NCBI GenBank assembly: GCA_964604675.1 | Contig: CAZSAT010000023.1 | Coordinates: 1-64,000 of the forward strand | Reading direction: 5' to 3' | Length of the DNA stretch: 64,000 nucleotides | DNA from: CAZSAT01 sp964604675 | GTDB taxonomy: Bacteria > Myxococcota_A > UBA796 > CAJQPC01 | Part shown: one piece after another, positions 61,378 to 64,000 of the stretch | Layout of the letters: every line of letters starts with the position of its first letter | How positions within the stretch are numbered: the stretch's first letter is position 1 | The notes under the pieces: generated by a model | Databases searched by the model: none | Seen by the model: only the letters and a program-made list of their open reading frames with translations | Told to the model about the DNA's origin: nothing | Position numbers and translations under genes: made by a program

Positions 61378-61986
61378 CTAAAGGAGGTGCCCGCTCTTGT
61401 CGCGCTTGGTCGCCAGGTAGTCCACGTTGTGCGGGTTCGGGGAGATCCGCAGCGGGATGGTCCCGTCGACCGCGATGCCGTAGCGTTGCACTCCCAGCAC
61501 CTTCGAGGGGTTGTTCGTCAACAGCCGGATCGAGGCGACGCCGAGCGCCTTCAACATCTCCGCGGCCACGGCATAGTCGCGGAGATCGTCGCGGAAGCCG
61601 AGGGCGCGGTTGGCCTCGACGGTGTCGAGGCCCTGCTCCTGGAGCGCATAGGCGCGGATCTTGTTGACCAGGCCGATGCCACGGCCTTCCTGCGGGAGGT
61701 ACAGCACCGCACCGCAGTCGCTCCGGCCCACGTGTTGAAGCGCCGCCTCGAGCTGCTCGCGGCAGTCACAACGAAGGCTGCCCATCAGGTCGCCCGTGAA
61801 GCAGGCGCTGTGCAGGCGGACAGGCACCGACTCGGCGCCATCCAGCTCGCCGCGCACCACCGCTCCGAGCTCTTCGCCATCGGGCCCGGTGAACGCCACG
61901 AACCGGAACGAGCCGAAGCGCGAAGGCAGCTCGGCGATGCCGGCGATGCGAACCCCCGCAGACGAGGCGAGGCGCGAATGCTCCAT
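61378..61986 (-). CDS. ribA: GTP cyclohydrolase II
   Basis: A 202-residue stand-alone RibA catalysing the first step of riboflavin synthesis from GTP. The zinc cysteines are in HSACFTGDLMGSLRCDC, and LPQEGRGIGLVNKIRAY and LLTNNPSKV are conserved active-site segments. In many bacteria it is fused to RibB; here it is single. The ATG at 61986 has CTGGAGGACAC upstream. It lies downstream of the HU gene, with a hairpin between them, and no other riboflavin gene is present. Confidence 0.93.
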   Translation of the reverse strand: MEHSRLASSAGVRIAGIAELPSRFGSFRFVAFTGPDGEELGAVVRGELDGAESVPVRLHSACFTGDLMGSLRCDCREQLEAALQHVGRSDCGAVLYLPQEGRGIGLVNKIRAYALQEQGLDTVEANRALGFRDDLRDYAVAAEMLKALGVASIRLLTNNPSKVLGVQRYGIAVDGTIPLRISPNPHNVDYLATKRDKSGHLL

Positions 61987-62090
61987 GTGTCCTCCAGCGA
62001 CTGCCGGAGCAGTCGCGTGGGCTGTACGCCCTTCTCGGTCAGACCGACGGCCACGCGAATGTGCCGGTTGCGGCATCCTATAGCCGCGAA

Positions 62091-62113
62091 CAGCCCCCCG
62101 GGCAGGGGGGCTG
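62091..62113 (-). terminator. GC hairpin between the HU gene and ribA
   Basis: CAGCCCCCC, a five-base loop and GGGGGGCTG make a perfect 9-bp stem just after the HU stop. There is no T tract, so it may act with Rho or as a 3' end stabiliser. Confidence 0.5.
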
Positions 62114-62123
62114 CACCACAAGC

Positions 62124-62399
62124 TCAGTCATTCAGGGCGTGCTTGAAGCCCTTGCCCGCGCGGAAGATCGGGATCCGGCAAGCGGCCACATCCATCTTCG
62201 CCCGCGTCTTGGGGTTCTGACCCTCGAAGGCCTTGCGGTGCGAGATCTGGAAGGTTCCGAAGTCGCTGATGGTCACCTTCTCCTCTTCGACCAGGGCCGC
62301 CCGGATCTCTTCGGTGAGGATGTTGATGCACTCAGCCGCGCGCACCTTCGGCAGGTTGGCGCGCTCTGCGAGACGAGCGGTGAGATCGGCCTTGTTCAT
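62124..62399 (-). CDS. HU/IHF family DNA-binding protein
   Basis: A 91-residue nucleoid protein. It matches the HU fold: MNKADLTARLAERANL helix pair, VTISDFGTF, the arm with RKAFEGQNPKTRAKM and C-terminal PIFRAGKGFKHAL. HU proteins bend DNA and act as homodimers or heterodimers. The DNA-intercalating Pro of the arm is present (NPKT). It has a weak promoter-like element upstream and a hairpin after it. Whether it is HU or an IHF subunit cannot be told from the sequence alone. Confidence 0.93.
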   Translation of the reverse strand: MNKADLTARLAERANLPKVRAAECINILTEEIRAALVEEEKVTISDFGTFQISHRKAFEGQNPKTRAKMDVAACRIPIFRAGKGFKHALND

Positions 62400-62474
62400 G
62401 TCTTCGTTCCAGGGGTTGGCGCGAGGTTTGGAAACGTGAGTCCTTCACGTTGCGGGGTGTTTCCCTGCGCAGCC

Positions 62475-62503
62475 AAGGTAGCGAGGCTTTTCCCGTCAAT
62501 CAA
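62475..62503 (-). promoter_or_regulatory. Possible promoter for the HU-type gene
   Basis: Minus strand TTGATT, 17 bases, TACCTT, about 75 bases upstream of the HU start. The hexamers match the consensus in 4 and 3 positions respectively. Confidence 0.3.
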
Positions 62504-62617
62504 CCGGTTCGTCAAGGGAGAGGAGGATTATCGGGAGCGCCACTGCGCGTGAATGCCGACCACGAGCCCGATCGGAGCAAGATGTAAGAAATGCAAATAG
62601 TGAACGGGCCGACCAGA

Positions 62618-63694
62618 TCAGCGCCGCGTCGCACCCGGGCGCCAGGCCGGAGCGGCCGAATCGTCGAGCAACGGCGAACGCAGCCAGCCGCCTCGAACCT
62701 GCAAGACCCGCTTCAAGCAACGCATCGAGACTGGCAGCTCCCCCGGCTGCTCACCATCGACATCGAGCAACGGCGGAGCACCTGCGTGCACGGAGGCGTC
62801 GAGACGGCGAACCTGGACGCGCACGACCCCAGGAATCTTCGCGAGGCTGCCCTCATAGAGCCGCCACCCATGCGCCGCGAGACGGTGCGGCGGCAGGGGC
62901 GGAAGCACGGTCAGGTCGAACAGCCCATCGTGCAACGTTCCCCCGCGTCCCACGAACATGCCGCCCCCGCAGTAGGCGCCGTTGGCCACGAAGGCGCTCA
63001 TCAGGCGACCCGACCACGAGCCTGCCTGGCCTGCGGCGTCCTCCCAGGTCAACGAGACCTCGGGCGGCTCGTAGCTGCCGAGCGCCCCGACCGTGGCCTT
63101 CAGGAAGGTTGCGCGGCCGCCGAGTCGCTTCGACGACGCGTTCGCGCGCCGCACCACCTCGCCGTTGGCGCCGAACCCAGCCACGTTCAGGAAGACACGT
63201 TCGCGAACCTGCCCGCCCTCTTCATGACGAAGGTGACCGACATCGGTGCGTAGGGTCATGCCGGTTGCAGCGATCCAGAAGGCCTCCTGGAGGGTGCCGG
63301 GCGCCAGCAGGCTACGAGAGAGATCGGAGCCGGTGCCCACGGGGATCAAGCTCAGCACGACCTTCGGGTCGAGGGGACGGTCCCCCTCGAAGAGTCCGTT
63401 GACGACCTCGTTGCACGTGCCGTCACCGCCGACGGACGCCACGAGGTCGGCGCCCGCCGCAACCGCCCTGGCCGCCAGCTCGGAGGCGTGTCCAGGCCCC
63501 TCGGTGACCCACACCTCGCCCGTCGCGAAGCAACGCGACATCGTCTGCTTGACCCGCTCCAAGAGACGACCGCCCTCGCCGGCCTTGGCGCGCGGGTTGA
63601 GGATGCACACGATCTGCTCGCTCTCGTTCCGCATGCGGCGAGCCGGATCCAGATCCGAGGGCGAGGGAACCTTGTAGCGGTACGGGTCGGACAC
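62618..63694 (-). CDS. Diacylglycerol/lipid kinase family protein (YegS/DagK-like)
   Basis: A 358-residue cytosolic kinase of the DAGK catalytic superfamily. The nucleotide-binding loop VGGDGTCNEVVNGL (about 88-101), PVGTGSDLSRSL (about 117-128), and later GFGANGEVVRR and FDLTVLPP are conserved positions of the YegS-type enzymes that phosphorylate lipids such as diacylglycerol or undecaprenol-like substrates. Starts at GTG 63694 or, less likely, ATG 63634. Neighbouring lipid genes are absent, so the substrate is unknown. Confidence 0.85.
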   Translation of the reverse strand: MSDPYRYKVPSPSDLDPARRMRNESEQIVCILNPRAKAGEGGRLLERVKQTMSRCFATGEVWVTEGPGHASELAARAVAAGADLVASVGGDGTCNEVVNGLFEGDRPLDPKVVLSLIPVGTGSDLSRSLLAPGTLQEAFWIAATGMTLRTDVGHLRHEEGGQVRERVFLNVAGFGANGEVVRRANASSKRLGGRATFLKATVGALGSYEPPEVSLTWEDAAGQAGSWSGRLMSAFVANGAYCGGGMFVGRGGTLHDGLFDLTVLPPLPPHRLAAHGWRLYEGSLAKIPGVVRVQVRRLDASVHAGAPPLLDVDGEQPGELPVSMRCLKRVLQVRGGWLRSPLLDDSAAPAWRPGATRR

Positions 63695-63735
63695 ACCGCC
63701 GCCTATCGCGTGGCTGGTTCCGGAGCCCAGAGCAG

Positions 63736-63764
63736 CAAGGCCCGGTCACGAGGACCGGGCCTTG
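63736..63764. terminator. Strong hairpin upstream of the lipid-kinase gene
   Basis: A perfect 12-bp stem, CAAGGCCCGGTC/GACCGGGCCTTG with a five-base loop, lacking a T tract on either strand. It could terminate a minus-strand gene outside the window or act as an attenuator before the kinase. Confidence 0.5.
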
Positions 63765-64000
63765 GTTGCGGCGAGGTCAGCGGAGGGAACTCCCAACCGG
63801 ACCAGGTCTCGCGTCTCCGCACGAAAGATATGCAAGGTCGATGCCAAGCTCGGAAAAACCCGCGTATCCACCTGAATTTATAGCGAATACCGTTGACTGT
63901 CCGAAGCGAACCGGCGCGTTTGAGCGCGAAACCACGACATCCATGTCGCGATCGTGAGCAAGCTTACGAATCAGCGACCGACAAGGCGTCGGCGAGCAGA
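63765..64000. other. Gene-free end of window
   Basis: No frame here resembles a gene. The sequence is less GC-rich than the rest and has a TATAAA box on the minus strand (63877-63882), 17 bases after TTCGGA, which could be a promoter for the lipid kinase or a gene beyond the edge. A short plus-strand frame at 63766-63957 is not supported. Confidence 0.4.

Noticed and set aside
63766..63957. Short frame with YPPEF, recalling the start of IS3 OrfA transposases
   Set aside because: The similarity covers only a few residues, no helix-turn-helix follows and no inverted repeats are visible.

Overview
The window looks like chromosomal DNA of a high-GC Gram-negative bacterium, most likely a member of the Myxococcota or a related former deltaproteobacterial lineage. 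The pointers are a MurE with the meso-diaminopimelate DNPR motif, a Pal/CpoB outer-membrane module, many lipoproteins with very short leaders and Asp-Thr-Gly-rich linkers, MopE-type Asp-rich repeats, a C-terminal tail resembling MYXO-CTERM, and a histone-H1-like lysine tail on topoisomerase I. No phage, insertion sequence or CRISPR array is visible. This assignment is inferred from gene content; no 16S or ribosomal protein genes are in the window.

Layout, left to right. 1-5.5 kb: end of a probable outer-membrane protein, YggT, a HEAT-repeat protein, a double-FHA protein coupled to HMG-CoA lyase, ornithine carbamoyltransferase and the potassium-uptake pair trkA-trkH. 7-13.8 kb: an exported redox island with a five-heme cytochrome lipoprotein, a multicopper oxidase, a beta-propeller with a Cys-Asp-Cys-Cys motif, a Rieske lipoprotein, a frameshifted lipoprotein gene and a two-CxxCH lipoprotein. 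13.9-24 kb: tRNA-Glu and tRNA-Lys, purA, a J-domain/TPR protein, xerC, topA, a short Smg-like protein, a dprA broken by an amber codon, a LysM protein, a cupin and a SPOR protein. 24-29.4 kb: the rimP-nusA-ylxR-infB-ylxP operon. 29.4-37.5 kb: pal and cpoB, an unusual HELGH metalloprotease, two glycosyltransferases, a LarA-like protein and a TPR lipoprotein. 37.5-53.1 kb: a complete-looking division and cell-wall (dcw) cluster on the minus strand, mraZ-rsmH-ftsL-ftsI-murE-murF-mraY-murD-ftsW-murC-murB-ddl-ftsQ-ftsZ. 53.4-64 kb: smpB, a VKOR-DsbA fusion, prmA-rsmE, a tadE-tadG-tadE trio, a large doubly anchored surface lipoprotein, ribA, an HU-type protein and a diacylglycerol-kinase-like enzyme.

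The dcw genes are almost all translationally coupled by 1- to 4-base overlaps, but murG and ftsA are missing from their usual slots and MurB has lost the motifs that carry its catalytic serine and part of its FAD site. The upstream region of mraZ has a 10-bp-phased GGAG repeat array (candidate MraZ boxes) and a dense GATC cluster. The most interesting accessory material is the 7-13.8 kb redox island, whose co-oriented cytochrome, copper oxidase, CDCC propeller and Rieske genes could form a periplasmic electron-transfer chain that I do not recognise as a named system.
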